DNA of 64,000 bases from Pseudoalteromonas sp. XI10. GTDB lineage: Bacteria > Pseudomonadota > Gammaproteobacteria > Enterobacterales > Alteromonadaceae. Made by a program: the position numbers and the translations under genes. This document shows positions 35,990-45,612 of this stretch, one piece after another. The stretch lies in the NCBI RefSeq assembly GCF_001469895.1, contig NZ_LOPY01000050.1, positions 99,280 to 163,279 of the forward strand. The letters are read 5' to 3'. Below the pieces are notes generated by a model. That model made no database searches. It saw only the letters and a program-made list of their open reading frames with translations, and was not told the DNA's origin. Each line of letters begins with the position of its first letter. The stretch's first letter is position 1.

Positions 35990-38593
35990 TTAAGGCAAAG
36001 CTGCAGGCTTTGCCTTAAATTTTTGGAACAACCAGCTAAGTGCCACTAACGACAAGCCTAAGCCGATAAACGAAATAGCTCGAAGTAATCCAGTTAAGTT
36101 TGCCATATCAATCAAGAACACTTTTAACACCACCAGCGCCAATAAACCAAGGCCGAACTTTTGTAATACCGTAATGGTTCTTAACTGCCCCACCACAACC
36201 ACCAAGGCACCTATAACAAGCCAAACTAAAGAATAACTGTAAAGCTCGGCATCTGAGGTTGGCAAAGCAATATTTATAAACTCGCCTTGCCAGTTATGGC
36301 GAATTTCCGCATTGATATATAAAACACTCATCACAGCTGCAAGTGCTGTAAACAGCTTTTGTAAATAGTGCTGAGATTTAGTCAGTTGGCTTGCCCAAAT
36401 TGCAATACAGGCGGGGACTAACCAAAGTAATAGTAACCAGTTAATAATCGGCCAACTGCCTATATTTATCGGCTCAAAAAACGGATTTACAGCGGTAAAG
36501 CTTTTAAGTACTAGTAAGCCACTCAATGTTAATAACGCAAAACCTGCTACTTGATAGAGCTTAGCTAATTGCGCAGTAAAGCGTGAACGCAGTAAATAAA
36601 CACAACCTAATATACCCCAGTTACAGGTTAATAAAATATGCTCATACACAGACAAGTTCTCAAAGTCTGGGTAGTGCCCCACCAACTGATAGCTCGTCTC
36701 TGTGGTAATAAATAAAGCAATGCAATGAAGCGTTGCACCTTCTAACCACACCCGAACAGATTGCTGCTGCCAGTGCCTCGCTGCCAAGTAAAATAAGCAA
36801 GCGCATACTGGGTACACAACCAAACTCCAGTGCACACCGAGCAGCAACGCATCACTGTAATCAGCTGACCAAGGTGCAAAGCTTAACCTAACAAGTAAAG
36901 CGCCAACTAAACCCTTAATCGGCCAAGTAGGAATGCTGAGTGACTGTTTATTGACATAAAAACTGATCAACAGCACTTGCGCAGCAAGCGCCAAGGTTAA
37001 ACTGCTACCTTCTAATAGCATGGTTAACGCTAAGCTAATATTGGCATTGCCGCCAAGCCAGTAACTAAATACCCGCATTGGATTTGTGCTATTGACTGAT
37101 AACTTAAATAACCAAGCAGACAGAGCCAATAATACAAAGCACCAAACCGGATACGCCGTCATCAAGGCATGATCGGGAGTGATGACATATAAGCAACTAA
37201 TAATCACAAAACTTGAAAGTGAAGCGAGTAAAGCAAAACCTAAGCGTTTGGGGTATTTACGACCAAACAAAAACCCATAACCCGCAAACAAAGCAATAAA
37301 AAACAGCCCTGCTCCATAATTTTGCCGAAATACAAAAAGCTGCTCAGAGTAGTCAACAGCATTATATTGCCCTGTAAGCAAACACATTACACTGACGACA
37401 GCTAGTATCAGCCAGTGATCCCATGCACTGTTTTTTAATACCAAAAATAACAGTAAAGCCACTAACGACAATATACTAAGCTGCCAAGTAAGCAGATCAT
37501 TATGACTGATGAGTAAAAGGTAAAGTGGCACGACTACAGCTATCAACAGAGGGTTGTCGGGCAGTTTTTTCAGTAGCGTTTTAAAGCGGTGTGGGCGGTG
37601 TTCAATTTGCTTAATACTCAGTCCGAGACGCGGAATCGCAATTAACAATACGATGCTAAATAGAGCATAAAGATTAATAAACCAATGCAGGTTTTTAGCT
37701 GCACTCATCGCAACTAAGTAATACCAGCCTAAATGACCTGCCCATAACAGATACCACAACCAATGCCGTTTTACGTAATGCGCGACTAGCGAAGCCGATA
37801 CACTGACAAACGCAACATAGGTTAGCAGTGCTATAAAGTCATTGCTCCCGGTATTGACCCAAACCGGCACACTGTAGGCGCCAATAATACCAATGACCGC
37901 AAGCACAGGACCAAAACGCAGTGCCATCCAGCTGGCTGCTATAGAAACTAAGGTTAAAATGCTAAATGCAGGTAAAGCCTGCAGTAAGCCATAATGGCTG
38001 TAGGCCAGCAAAGTCAATGCAAAACAACTAATAAAGCCGCCACTTGCCAGCGCCGCGGGAATATAGTTGCTAAACCCATCAAAAATAATACCTTTACGAT
38101 GTAAAACCTCCGCCGCAACAATTAAGCTCAAACCAAAAATAGCGCCAAGCGTGAGTCGCATGGTTTCGGATAATAAGCCTGCCTCCAGTGAATAGCGAGC
38201 TAAAAAGATACCGCCAAAGGCAAGTGCAACCGCTCCTACCCAAGTTAACCAATTGGCTTTGATTTGTGTAACGAGTTGGCTTACTAGCGGATTTAAAGTC
38301 GCAGGCTTGGGTTTTGTTTGCTCTGGCTTTTTAGGGATAGCCTCTATCGGCTTACTAATGATTACAGGCTCTGGTTCAAATTTTGCTGTGTCAGTCAGAT
38401 CGTCGTTTGAATTATCAAACTGGTTTGCAGGATTTGCTTGTGGATGATGACTATATGTCGCGTTAAGTTTGACTCGAAGAGCAGCTACTTCTCGCTTTAA
38501 ACTAGAGAGTTGAAAAAAGGCAAAAATACCCGCAATTGAGCCACCTACAACAACTAGTGCTAGTAATACTAGTAACGCAATACCGCCATCCAT
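35990..38593 (-). CDS. DUF2339 multi-pass membrane protein
   Basis: About 867 residues. One N-terminal membrane segment (about 4-28), a hydrophilic coil and proline/lysine-rich linker to about residue 110, then more than 20 predicted helices, characteristic of DUF2339. Function unknown. I start it at the ATG at 38593 (M-D-G-G-I), with AGGAG at good spacing; the longer frame from 38650 adds a basic, unconserved stretch. It sits between crbS and the rest of the acetate genes, convergent with crbS (10-base gap), so the linkage may be accidental. Confidence 0.8.
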   Translation of the reverse strand: MDGGIALLVLLALVVVGGSIAGIFAFFQLSSLKREVAALRVKLNATYSHHPQANPANQFDNSNDDLTDTAKFEPEPVIISKPIEAIPKKPEQTKPKPATLNPLVSQLVTQIKANWLTWVGAVALAFGGIFLARYSLEAGLLSETMRLTLGAIFGLSLIVAAEVLHRKGIIFDGFSNYIPAALASGGFISCFALTLLAYSHYGLLQALPAFSILTLVSIAASWMALRFGPVLAVIGIIGAYSVPVWVNTGSNDFIALLTYVAFVSVSASLVAHYVKRHWLWYLLWAGHLGWYYLVAMSAAKNLHWFINLYALFSIVLLIAIPRLGLSIKQIEHRPHRFKTLLKKLPDNPLLIAVVVPLYLLLISHNDLLTWQLSILSLVALLLFLVLKNSAWDHWLILAVVSVMCLLTGQYNAVDYSEQLFVFRQNYGAGLFFIALFAGYGFLFGRKYPKRLGFALLASLSSFVIISCLYVITPDHALMTAYPVWCFVLLALSAWLFKLSVNSTNPMRVFSYWLGGNANISLALTMLLEGSSLTLALAAQVLLISFYVNKQSLSIPTWPIKGLVGALLVRLSFAPWSADYSDALLLGVHWSLVVYPVCACLFYLAARHWQQQSVRVWLEGATLHCIALFITTETSYQLVGHYPDFENLSVYEHILLTCNWGILGCVYLLRSRFTAQLAKLYQVAGFALLTLSGLLVLKSFTAVNPFFEPINIGSWPIINWLLLLWLVPACIAIWASQLTKSQHYLQKLFTALAAVMSVLYINAEIRHNWQGEFINIALPTSDAELYSYSLVWLVIGALVVVVGQLRTITVLQKFGLGLLALVVLKVFLIDMANLTGLLRAISFIGLGLSLVALSWLFQKFKAKPAALP

Positions 38594-38698
38594 ACTCTCT
38601 CCTTGTGTACGCTTTAAACAAAAAAGCAAAAGCCTTAATTGTTTATACAATAAACACTTAGCAAGAGTAAATAAACAACGATATTGCGTTTTAGCCAG

Positions 38699-40060
38699 TT
38701 AAGACTGTTCAGTCACCGTACGCTCTAAGGTCATTTTAAAACCTGAGTCTGTGGTTTCATCGTGTTCAATCACTAAGATATAGTTACCTTCTTCGGTAAA
38801 ATCCATATCGCTTTGTTGCAAGAGCACAATCTGTTGACCATTGTCTTCATAGACCACATAGGTTGTATAAACTTCGTTATCAACCACCTGTTCTTGTTGG
38901 TCGTATTGATCTAACCCTTCAACAACATTGCTGGTATCTTCAACCGTTTCACCATTGAGGGTGAAGTACACATCAACTTCGTCAATCTCTTGCCCTGCAT
39001 AACTATCAATTAAGTTAACCACAGTAACTGCGTGGCTGTAGCTGCTTGGAGTTAGGTTTTCTTCAATGGTCATCATACGAGGCCCGTAATCTTTATCATT
39101 GTAGAAAAGACCAACCGCACTTTGCTCACGCTCTAATGTCATTAAGAAGTTATCAACAATCGTGTCACCCGCTTCATCTAACATAGCGACGCTATAACTA
39201 TTTGGTGACATGCTCATATATTCAGAGTAACTATCGTTGCTAACAACTTCGGTGTTGGTCGCCGTTGTGCCTCGGGTTACTTTAAACTGGGTTTGCGTGT
39301 AATCATCGATGGTATTGATAAAACGCAGCTGACCTTGCGCGTCCTGGTGGTTTAGTTGTGTTACTGAGCTACTAGCCGTCACGACATCAAGCGTAATGCC
39401 ATCTTCTTCTGTTGCATAACTTGGGCGGATCATCGCCATGTACGTTGCTTCATCATTAAAGTACACGGTTGGTGATTCAAAAATCACATCAGTGCTGCCG
39501 CTAGCGGTAATATAAATAGTGTAATAACCTTCCTCAAGCGTCGCTAATTCTGGCTCAACGAGGTATTGCGAAGTCATTAATAGCTCAGCGGTATCAAATA
39601 ACCCGTCATCAGTAGCAACGTATACATCGTAAAGGTTATCTTCACCAACGATATTAAAAAAGCCAACATTGAATTCATCTTCATCGCTTGACGTCGGCAC
39701 ACTGAGCTCAGTAAAAATTGGTTCAGCAAAATCACCATTCATTACTAGCAACTGAGTTTGATCATTTTTAATTTTGATGGTTTCTTCGTCGATGGTGATA
39801 TAACTATCGTTGGCATCAACATATTCAAAACTGAGATCATACTCCCCCGAACTGTAGTTATGACGAGTTGATACATCACCAAAATCTGCCCCCGAACGTT
39901 CAGTGTCATCAACAAATAAACGCGTGTATGGGCTGTTGTAAGAGCCGTTGTACAGTTGCACATAGCCACTGTTGCTACTGCTACTGTCATCGCTTGAACA
40001 GGCAGCCAGTACCGAAAGCAAACTTGAGGCAACAATTGTTTTAAGCAGAGTGCTTTTCAT
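38699..40060 (-). CDS. DUF4397-type surface/periplasmic lipoprotein
   Basis: A 453-residue lipoprotein (lipobox L-A-A-C, Cys 20; then a Ser/Asp-rich linker). It contains repeated beta domains of the DUF4397 kind (V-Q-L-Y-N-G-S-Y; L-R-F-I-N-T-I-D; V-T-V-V-N-L-I-D), at about 33-130, 130-230, 240-330 and 335-450, so about four Ig-like units. Acidic and Thr-rich. Probably envelope-anchored; role unknown. Its promoter lies in the 331-base region shared with purU. Confidence 0.8.
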   Translation of the reverse strand: MKSTLLKTIVASSLLSVLAACSSDDSSSSNSGYVQLYNGSYNSPYTRLFVDDTERSGADFGDVSTRHNYSSGEYDLSFEYVDANDSYITIDEETIKIKNDQTQLLVMNGDFAEPIFTELSVPTSSDEDEFNVGFFNIVGEDNLYDVYVATDDGLFDTAELLMTSQYLVEPELATLEEGYYTIYITASGSTDVIFESPTVYFNDEATYMAMIRPSYATEEDGITLDVVTASSSVTQLNHQDAQGQLRFINTIDDYTQTQFKVTRGTTATNTEVVSNDSYSEYMSMSPNSYSVAMLDEAGDTIVDNFLMTLEREQSAVGLFYNDKDYGPRMMTIEENLTPSSYSHAVTVVNLIDSYAGQEIDEVDVYFTLNGETVEDTSNVVEGLDQYDQQEQVVDNEVYTTYVVYEDNGQQIVLLQQSDMDFTEEGNYILVIEHDETTDSGFKMTLERTVTEQS

Positions 40061-40391
40061 GGAATTTTTTCCTTATTGTTTGTAATACCCCATTCTGACT
40101 CGAATAGTGCGAAAAAATTCTATGTTTTACAAACTATTACCTTCACTTACAGTTACTTACGATAAGGTTAAAAAGTGTAGGAAATGATGTAGAAAAGCAC
40201 TTAATTAATCATAATTATGGACAGAAAATCACATTTATAGTGAAAGCAGCTTAATTTTACACGAAAAGTAAATAATGATTACATTTTAGGCGCTTATACA
40301 ATCAAATCAGATAAATTATTAGATAGTTAAATTTGCGCTATGCAGCACAAAAAAATTAGCAAATAATGGTGTTCACACAAACGGGATTAGA
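40061..40391. other. Intergenic region between divergent lipoprotein and purU
   Basis: 331 AT-rich bases holding the divergent promoters. I saw no clear operator, riboswitch or hairpin. The purU leader ends GGGATTAGA before its ATG. Confidence 0.5.
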
Positions 40392-41231
40392 ATGAGGACT
40401 ATGAACACGATTTTAACCACACAATGCGATGATGATGTTGGTCTAATTGCCAAGATCACCGGCCTTTGTCATCAGCATAATTTAAACATTACACGTAATA
40501 ACGAATTTGTAGATAAAGATGCTAAACGCTTTTTTATGCGTACAGAGTTAAGCGGCGTTATTTCAGAGGACTTTTTACCAAGTCTTGCTGAGCTACTTCC
40601 TGATGGCGCAGAGCTTGCCCTGCACAACAGCGAAAAAACGAAAGTGGTATTGCTTGCCACCAAAGAAGCGCACTGTTTAGGTGGTGTATTACTAAAGCAA
40701 TTCGAAAAAGCCTTAAACATCGAAGTACTGGCTGTGATTGCCAACTACGCCGACTTAGCGCCACTGGCTGCAGGCTTTGATGTGCCATTTCATGTGGTAT
40801 CGCACGAAGGCTTAAGCCGTGCGGAGCATGATCAACAAGTTGGTGATTTAATTGCCAGCTACCAGCCTGATATCATCGGCCTTGCTAAATATATGCGTAT
40901 TTTAAGCCCTGAATTTGTGGCGCGCTTTGAAGGTAAAATTATTAATATTCACCATTCATTTTTGCCTGCCTTTATTGGTGCAAAGCCTTACCATCAGGCA
41001 TTTGAGCGCGGTGTAAAAATTATTGGTGCGACCGCTCACTTTGTTAATAATGAGCTCGATGAAGGGCCGATTATTTTACAAGATGTGACGCATGTCAGTC
41101 ATGCTGATACCGCAGAGATGATGGCAAAAATGGGTAAAGATGTTGAGAAAACAGTGTTCTGCAAAGCGCTGCAACTCGCATCTGAACATAAACTGTTTAT
41201 CAATGGTAATCGAACCGTGGTGTTCGCTTAA
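40392..41231 (+). CDS. purU: Formyltetrahydrofolate deformylase
   Basis: A 279-residue PurU (E. coli 280). An ACT domain (about 8-80) for allosteric control precedes a formyltransferase fold with the conserved A-K-Y-M-R-I-L-S-P-E-F (about 168) and I-N-I-H-H-S-F-L-P-A-F (about 194; catalytic His and the following Asp in L-D-E-G-P). It hydrolyses 10-formyl-tetrahydrofolate to formate and tetrahydrofolate. ATG 40401 is an alternative start, three codons in. Confidence 0.93.
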   Translation: MRTMNTILTTQCDDDVGLIAKITGLCHQHNLNITRNNEFVDKDAKRFFMRTELSGVISEDFLPSLAELLPDGAELALHNSEKTKVVLLATKEAHCLGGVLLKQFEKALNIEVLAVIANYADLAPLAAGFDVPFHVVSHEGLSRAEHDQQVGDLIASYQPDIIGLAKYMRILSPEFVARFEGKIINIHHSFLPAFIGAKPYHQAFERGVKIIGATAHFVNNELDEGPIILQDVTHVSHADTAEMMAKMGKDVEKTVFCKALQLASEHKLFINGNRTVVFA

Positions 41232-41269
41232 ACAATAAAATGAAGAGGCTGAATGGCCTCTTTATTGTT
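41231..41269. terminator. Bidirectional terminator between purU and crbR
   Basis: AACAATAAA ... GAGGC-TGAAT-GGCCTC ... TTTATTGTT: a near-perfect long stem starting at the purU stop and reading as a terminator on both strands. Confidence 0.85.
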
Positions 41270-41283
41270 TTTATTATCTTTTG

Positions 41284-41934
41284 TTATGCCGACTCAATAG
41301 GCTCTAATTGTAACTTAGAGGCAATTAATACCGCTTGAGTACGGTTATACACACCTAGCTTTCTAAAAATTGCTGTAATGTGTGCTTTGACTGTTGCTTC
41401 AGAGATATGTAACTCGTAAGCAATCTGTTTGTTTAACAAGCCTTCGTGTAAGTATTGCAACACCTTGTATTGCTGCGGCGTCAGTGAAGCCACTTGCGCT
41501 GCAATTTCCTTGTCTTCGCCATCTACGGCAGCCACTTTATCTTTAAGCTCAAGTGGAAGCCAAACATCGCCTTCAAGAATGTGGTTAATTGCTAGCGCAA
41601 TATCATCTGATGAAGATGATTTAGGAATAAATCCCATCGCACCATAACCCATTACTTTAGAAACTACATTGATGTCTTCGCTGCCAGAAACAACAGCTAT
41701 TGGTAAGCTTGGATAGTCTTCGCGAATGCGAATAAGGCCGTATAAATCGCCATTACCTGGCATGTGAAGGTCTAGTAGTAAGATATCAAGATCTTCTTGC
41801 TCGCTCAGCACCTGCAAGGTGGTATCAAAGTTTTCCGATTCAAACACTTCTAAATCAGCGAACTTAGCACTCAATGCCCCTTTCAGCGCTTCACGAAATA
41901 ACGGATGATCGTCCGCTATTAAAAACTGACTCAT
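41284..41934 (-). CDS. crbR: LuxR-family response regulator (CrbR-like)
   Basis: A 216-residue NarL/LuxR-type regulator: receiver domain (D-D at about 8-9; acceptor in L-L-L-D-L-H-M-P-G, about 56) and C-terminal HTH (L-T-P-Q-Q-Y-K-V-L; V-K-A-H-I-T-A-I-F-R-K-L-G). It lies directly downstream of acs on the same strand and near crbS, so it is the best CrbR candidate. CrbR activates acs when phosphorylated by CrbS. The crbS-crbR split by three genes on mixed strands is noted elsewhere. Confidence 0.85.
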   Translation of the reverse strand: MSQFLIADDHPLFREALKGALSAKFADLEVFESENFDTTLQVLSEQEDLDILLLDLHMPGNGDLYGLIRIREDYPSLPIAVVSGSEDINVVSKVMGYGAMGFIPKSSSSDDIALAINHILEGDVWLPLELKDKVAAVDGEDKEIAAQVASLTPQQYKVLQYLHEGLLNKQIAYELHISEATVKAHITAIFRKLGVYNRTQAVLIASKLQLEPIESA

Positions 41935-42030
41935 GGTTCACTCCTAATAAATTCGGCTGACACCTATTTCTAAGTGACAGCCGATATACTACGTTTAGAA
42001 TCAACTTCTAATCAAGTTTTTAACGCGATT

Positions 42031-43971
42031 TTAACGATTTAATCGGTTTTCGATTAGCTCATCAACAACGCTCGGATCGGCTAATGTAGAAGTATCTCCA
42101 AGCTGTTGGTGCTCATTTGCCGCAATTTTACGTAAAATTCGACGCATGATCTTACCAGAACGAGTTTTCGGTAAACCTGGAGACCATTGGATCATATCTG
42201 GTGAAGCAATTGGGCTTAATTCTTTACGAACCCAGTTACGTACCTCTTTTGTTAGTTCATCGCTTACTACAATCCCCTCATTTGGAGTGATGTAAACATA
42301 GATGCCCTGACCTTTAATATCATGTGGGTAACCTACTACTGCAGCTTCTGCTACTGCTTCGTGAGCAACCAATGCACTTTCGATTTCTGCAGTACCTAGG
42401 CGGTGACCTGATACGTTAAGTACGTCATCTACACGGCCTGTGATCCAGTAGTAGCCATCTTCATCACGACGACAACCATCACCTGTGAAGTACACGCCTG
42501 GGTATGCTGAAAAATAGGTTTGTTCAAAGCGTTCATGGTCGCCATAAACTGTACGTGCTTGTGATGGCCAGCTATCTAAAATAACAAGGTTACCGTCAAC
42601 CGCGCCTTCTAGTGTATTACCCTCAGCATCAAATAGTGCTGGTGCAATACCAAAGAATGGACGTGTTGCTGAGCCAGGCTTCATATCTGTCGCACCTGGT
42701 AATGGTGTGATCATGATGCCACCAGTCTCTGTTTGCCACCAGGTATCTACGATTGGGCAGTTTTCGTTACCAATATGCTCGTAATACCATGCCCACGCTT
42801 CTGGGTTAATTGGCTCACCTACAGAACCCATAACACGAAGGCTGTTACGAGTTGAAGTCGCTGTTGGCTCATCGCCTTTCGCCATTAAAGCACGAATAGC
42901 AGTTGGTGCTGTGTAAAGGATAGTCACGTTGTGCTTATCAATCACTTCACCCATACGACCCGCTGTTGGGTAAGTTGGTACACCTTCAAATACGACTTGC
43001 GTGCAGCCATTCACTAATGGGCCATAAGCAATGTAGCTGTGACCTGTGATCCAGCCCACATCGGCACTACACCAGAAAATATCGTCTTCTTTAAGATCAA
43101 ACACATATTCATGTGTCATCGATGCATAAACAAGGTAACCACCGGTAGTATGAACCACACCTTTTGGTTGACCCGTTGAGCCTGAAGTATAAAGAATGAA
43201 AAGTGGATCTTCTGCATTCATTGGCTCTGGTTCGCACTCAGCCGGTAAGTCAGCGACAAGCTCATGCCACCAAACATCATGACTATTCCATTCAACTTCA
43301 CCACCCGTAAGCTGATGAACAATAACGTGCTCAACGGTGGTTACTGAGTCTTGTGATACCGCTTCATCAACATTTGCTTTAAGTGGTACGCAGTTGCCAG
43401 CACGGCGACCTTCGTCTGAAGTAATTACCACTTTAGCGCCTGAGTCATTAATTCGGTCAGCAATCGCTGATGGAGAGAAACCACCAAATACTACAGAGTG
43501 AATAGCACCAATACGCGCACACGCTTGCATAGCGTAAATAGCCTGCGGTGTCATTGGCATATAAATAGCAACACGGTCACCTTTTGATACGCCTAATTTT
43601 TTAAGGCCGTTGGCCAGTTTAGCTACTTCGTCGTGAAGCTGTTGGTAGCTAATATTTTCGTTGTGTTCAGGGTTGTCGCCTTCCCAAATGAGGGCTGTTT
43701 TATCGGCTTTAGTGGCAAGGTGGCGGTCAATACAGTTGTAAGATGCGTTAAGTTGGCCGTCTTCATACCAGCGAATACTGATATGACCTTTGTCGAATGA
43801 GGTGTTCTTTACTTTGTTATAAGGAGTTGACCAATCAAGGCGTTTACCGTGCTCTCGCCAAAATCCTTCAGGGTCATCAATAGATTGCTTGTACAGTGTA
43901 TTATACTTATCGTTATCAACTAGTGCTGCATTCTTGATATGCGCTGGTACTGGATAGATACTTTCTGACAT
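42031..43971 (-). CDS. acs: Acetyl-CoA synthetase
   Basis: A 646-residue AMP-forming acyl-CoA synthetase (E. coli Acs 652). Motifs: [12 protein letters not shown] (about 260-271), W-W-Q-T-E-T-G-G (about 410) and the C-terminal S-G-K-I-M-R-R, whose Lys is the usual acetylation site. It activates acetate to acetyl-CoA. The start is set at the ATG at 43971 (M-S-E-S-I-Y-P): GGAG lies nine bases upstream, and the ATG at 43986 has only a weak site. Likely regulated by CrbR; no specific operator could be confirmed in the 282-base upstream region. Confidence 0.97.
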   Translation of the reverse strand: MSESIYPVPAHIKNAALVDNDKYNTLYKQSIDDPEGFWREHGKRLDWSTPYNKVKNTSFDKGHISIRWYEDGQLNASYNCIDRHLATKADKTALIWEGDNPEHNENISYQQLHDEVAKLANGLKKLGVSKGDRVAIYMPMTPQAIYAMQACARIGAIHSVVFGGFSPSAIADRINDSGAKVVITSDEGRRAGNCVPLKANVDEAVSQDSVTTVEHVIVHQLTGGEVEWNSHDVWWHELVADLPAECEPEPMNAEDPLFILYTSGSTGQPKGVVHTTGGYLVYASMTHEYVFDLKEDDIFWCSADVGWITGHSYIAYGPLVNGCTQVVFEGVPTYPTAGRMGEVIDKHNVTILYTAPTAIRALMAKGDEPTATSTRNSLRVMGSVGEPINPEAWAWYYEHIGNENCPIVDTWWQTETGGIMITPLPGATDMKPGSATRPFFGIAPALFDAEGNTLEGAVDGNLVILDSWPSQARTVYGDHERFEQTYFSAYPGVYFTGDGCRRDEDGYYWITGRVDDVLNVSGHRLGTAEIESALVAHEAVAEAAVVGYPHDIKGQGIYVYITPNEGIVVSDELTKEVRNWVRKELSPIASPDMIQWSPGLPKTRSGKIMRRILRKIAANEHQQLGDTSTLADPSVVDELIENRLNR

Positions 43972-44253
43972 TGTTGTCGTCTCCATTTTAATTACTTGCC
44001 TACGGCCTGCTTCAAGGATCACTCAGCAAAGCCCCTGAAAGTATTAGACCTTAGTTGTATATCTTGTCATTTAACAAAAAACTTCGAAATTGCCTTCTAT
44101 AATCTAGTCCAATGTTAGGTTAGATGCGATTTAACTACCCATTCCACCTTAGTCTAATAGACCAATAGATAATTGAGAGAAGTCATTTCTTAAACAACAG
44201 TGATACAACAACATTAATGCAATCAACAAGTAGCTTCGACAGGAATACACATT

Positions 44254-45420
44254 ATGACAACAACAAAAGTAACCGCATTAAAAACACTCACAGCTTCAGC
44301 TGTTTTATGTGCACTTGCAGGTACCGCTAACGCCGCAACCATTGGTAACACTGACGTCTCTTATGGTGGCTATGTAAAACTTGATGCTATGTGGAGTGAT
44401 TACTCAGCAGGCGTACCAGCTGGCGGCAGCATTGGCCGTGACTTCTATGTACCAGGTACAACACCGGTAGGCGCAGACAGCGACAGCGATGCAGTATTTG
44501 ACATGCATGCACGCCAATCTCGCTTTAACCTAGGTACAGCAACAAAATTAGACGATGGTAAAACCATCAAAACTAAAATTGAAATAGACTTTATTGCTTC
44601 AGCGCCAGGCGGTAACGAGCGTGTTAGTAACTCTTACGCGCCTCGTATTCGTCAAGCATTTGTGACTTATGATGGTTGGTTATTTGGTCAAGCTTGGTCA
44701 AACTTTCAAAACGTAGGCGCATTACCAGAAACACTCGACTTCGTTGGTCCTGCAGAAGGTACTGTGTTCGTACGTCAAGCACAGGCACGTTACACTACCG
44801 GTAATTGGTCATTCTCTATCGAAAATCCAGAGAGCACAGTCACAGTTGGCGGCGCACGTGTAGCTACTGATGATGCATCAATGCCTGACTTTACAGCACG
44901 TTACGCACATAAAGCTGACTGGGGTGAATTAGTATTTACCGGTCTTGCTCGTCAGTTAACTTATAAACAAAATGGCATTGATGCAGATACATCATCGTTC
45001 GGTATCAGTGCATCTGGTAAAGTAAATTTTGGACAAAATAACCTTAAATTTATGCTAACTCAAGGCACAGGTTTAGGCCGTTATGTTGGTTTAAATGTCG
45101 CTCATGGTGCTGTGCTTGACGGTGATGATTTAGATGCAATTGATTCAACATCAGGTTTCATTGCCTATCAACAACACTGGAACAGCCAATGGCGCTCAAC
45201 TTTCCTTTATTCATTCTTTTCAGCAGATAACAACACAGATTTACTAGCTGTGACTGGCGACCCTACAGAAATGAGCCAAAGCTATAGTGCCAACCTATTA
45301 TATTCGCCTGTTAAAAAGCTTACATTTGGTGTTGAGTTTAAACATGCTGAGCGTGAGTTAGAAAGCGGTGCTGACGGCGATATGGATCGTCTACAATTCT
45401 CTGCAAAATACGTGTTTTAA
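44254..45420 (+). CDS. DcaP-like trimeric outer-membrane porin
   Basis: A 388-residue protein with a signal peptide ending G-T-A-N-A-A (about 28) and a beta-barrel resembling the DcaP family: G-G-Y-V-K-L-D-A-M-W near the start, R-Q-S-R-F-N and I-R-Q-A-F-V-T-Y, and a C-terminal K-Y-V-F. DcaP-type porins carry small organic acids and other anions. Divergent from acs across a short region, so uptake of a dicarboxylate, acetate or similar substrate alongside Acs is plausible but unproven. It has its own terminator. Confidence 0.85.
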   Translation: MTTTKVTALKTLTASAVLCALAGTANAATIGNTDVSYGGYVKLDAMWSDYSAGVPAGGSIGRDFYVPGTTPVGADSDSDAVFDMHARQSRFNLGTATKLDDGKTIKTKIEIDFIASAPGGNERVSNSYAPRIRQAFVTYDGWLFGQAWSNFQNVGALPETLDFVGPAEGTVFVRQAQARYTTGNWSFSIENPESTVTVGGARVATDDASMPDFTARYAHKADWGELVFTGLARQLTYKQNGIDADTSSFGISASGKVNFGQNNLKFMLTQGTGLGRYVGLNVAHGAVLDGDDLDAIDSTSGFIAYQQHWNSQWRSTFLYSFFSADNNTDLLAVTGDPTEMSQSYSANLLYSPVKKLTFGVEFKHAERELESGADGDMDRLQFSAKYVF

Positions 45421-45445
45421 AATTTAAACTTATTTTACTTCCTGA

Positions 45446-45467
45446 AGCGGCTTCGGCCGCTTTTTTT
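45446..45467 (+). terminator. Terminator of the DcaP-like porin
   Basis: AGCGGC-TTCG-GCCGCT followed by T6: a GC-rich tetraloop hairpin with a T-run, 25 bases after the stop. Confidence 0.92.
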
Positions 45468-45543
45468 ATATCTCCTTTTTATATTTCTGTGCCCTTTAAA
45501 CTTTTTTGCAAACAATTACTCACCAAAACAGCAAGACCTAATT

Positions 45544-45562
45544 GCAAATTATTTTCATTTAG
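45544..45562 (+). promoter_or_regulatory. Possible Fur box before the TonB receptor
   Basis: The 19 bases GCAAATTATTTTCATTTAG match the Fur consensus GATAATGATAATCATTATC at 11 of 19 positions, about 50 bases before the start of a siderophore-type receptor. Position fits; the score is modest. Confidence 0.35.
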
Positions 45563-45612
45563 ATTAAATTACGCATTAATTTCACTATTCATTGAACTAA
45601 TTGGAACTTTGC

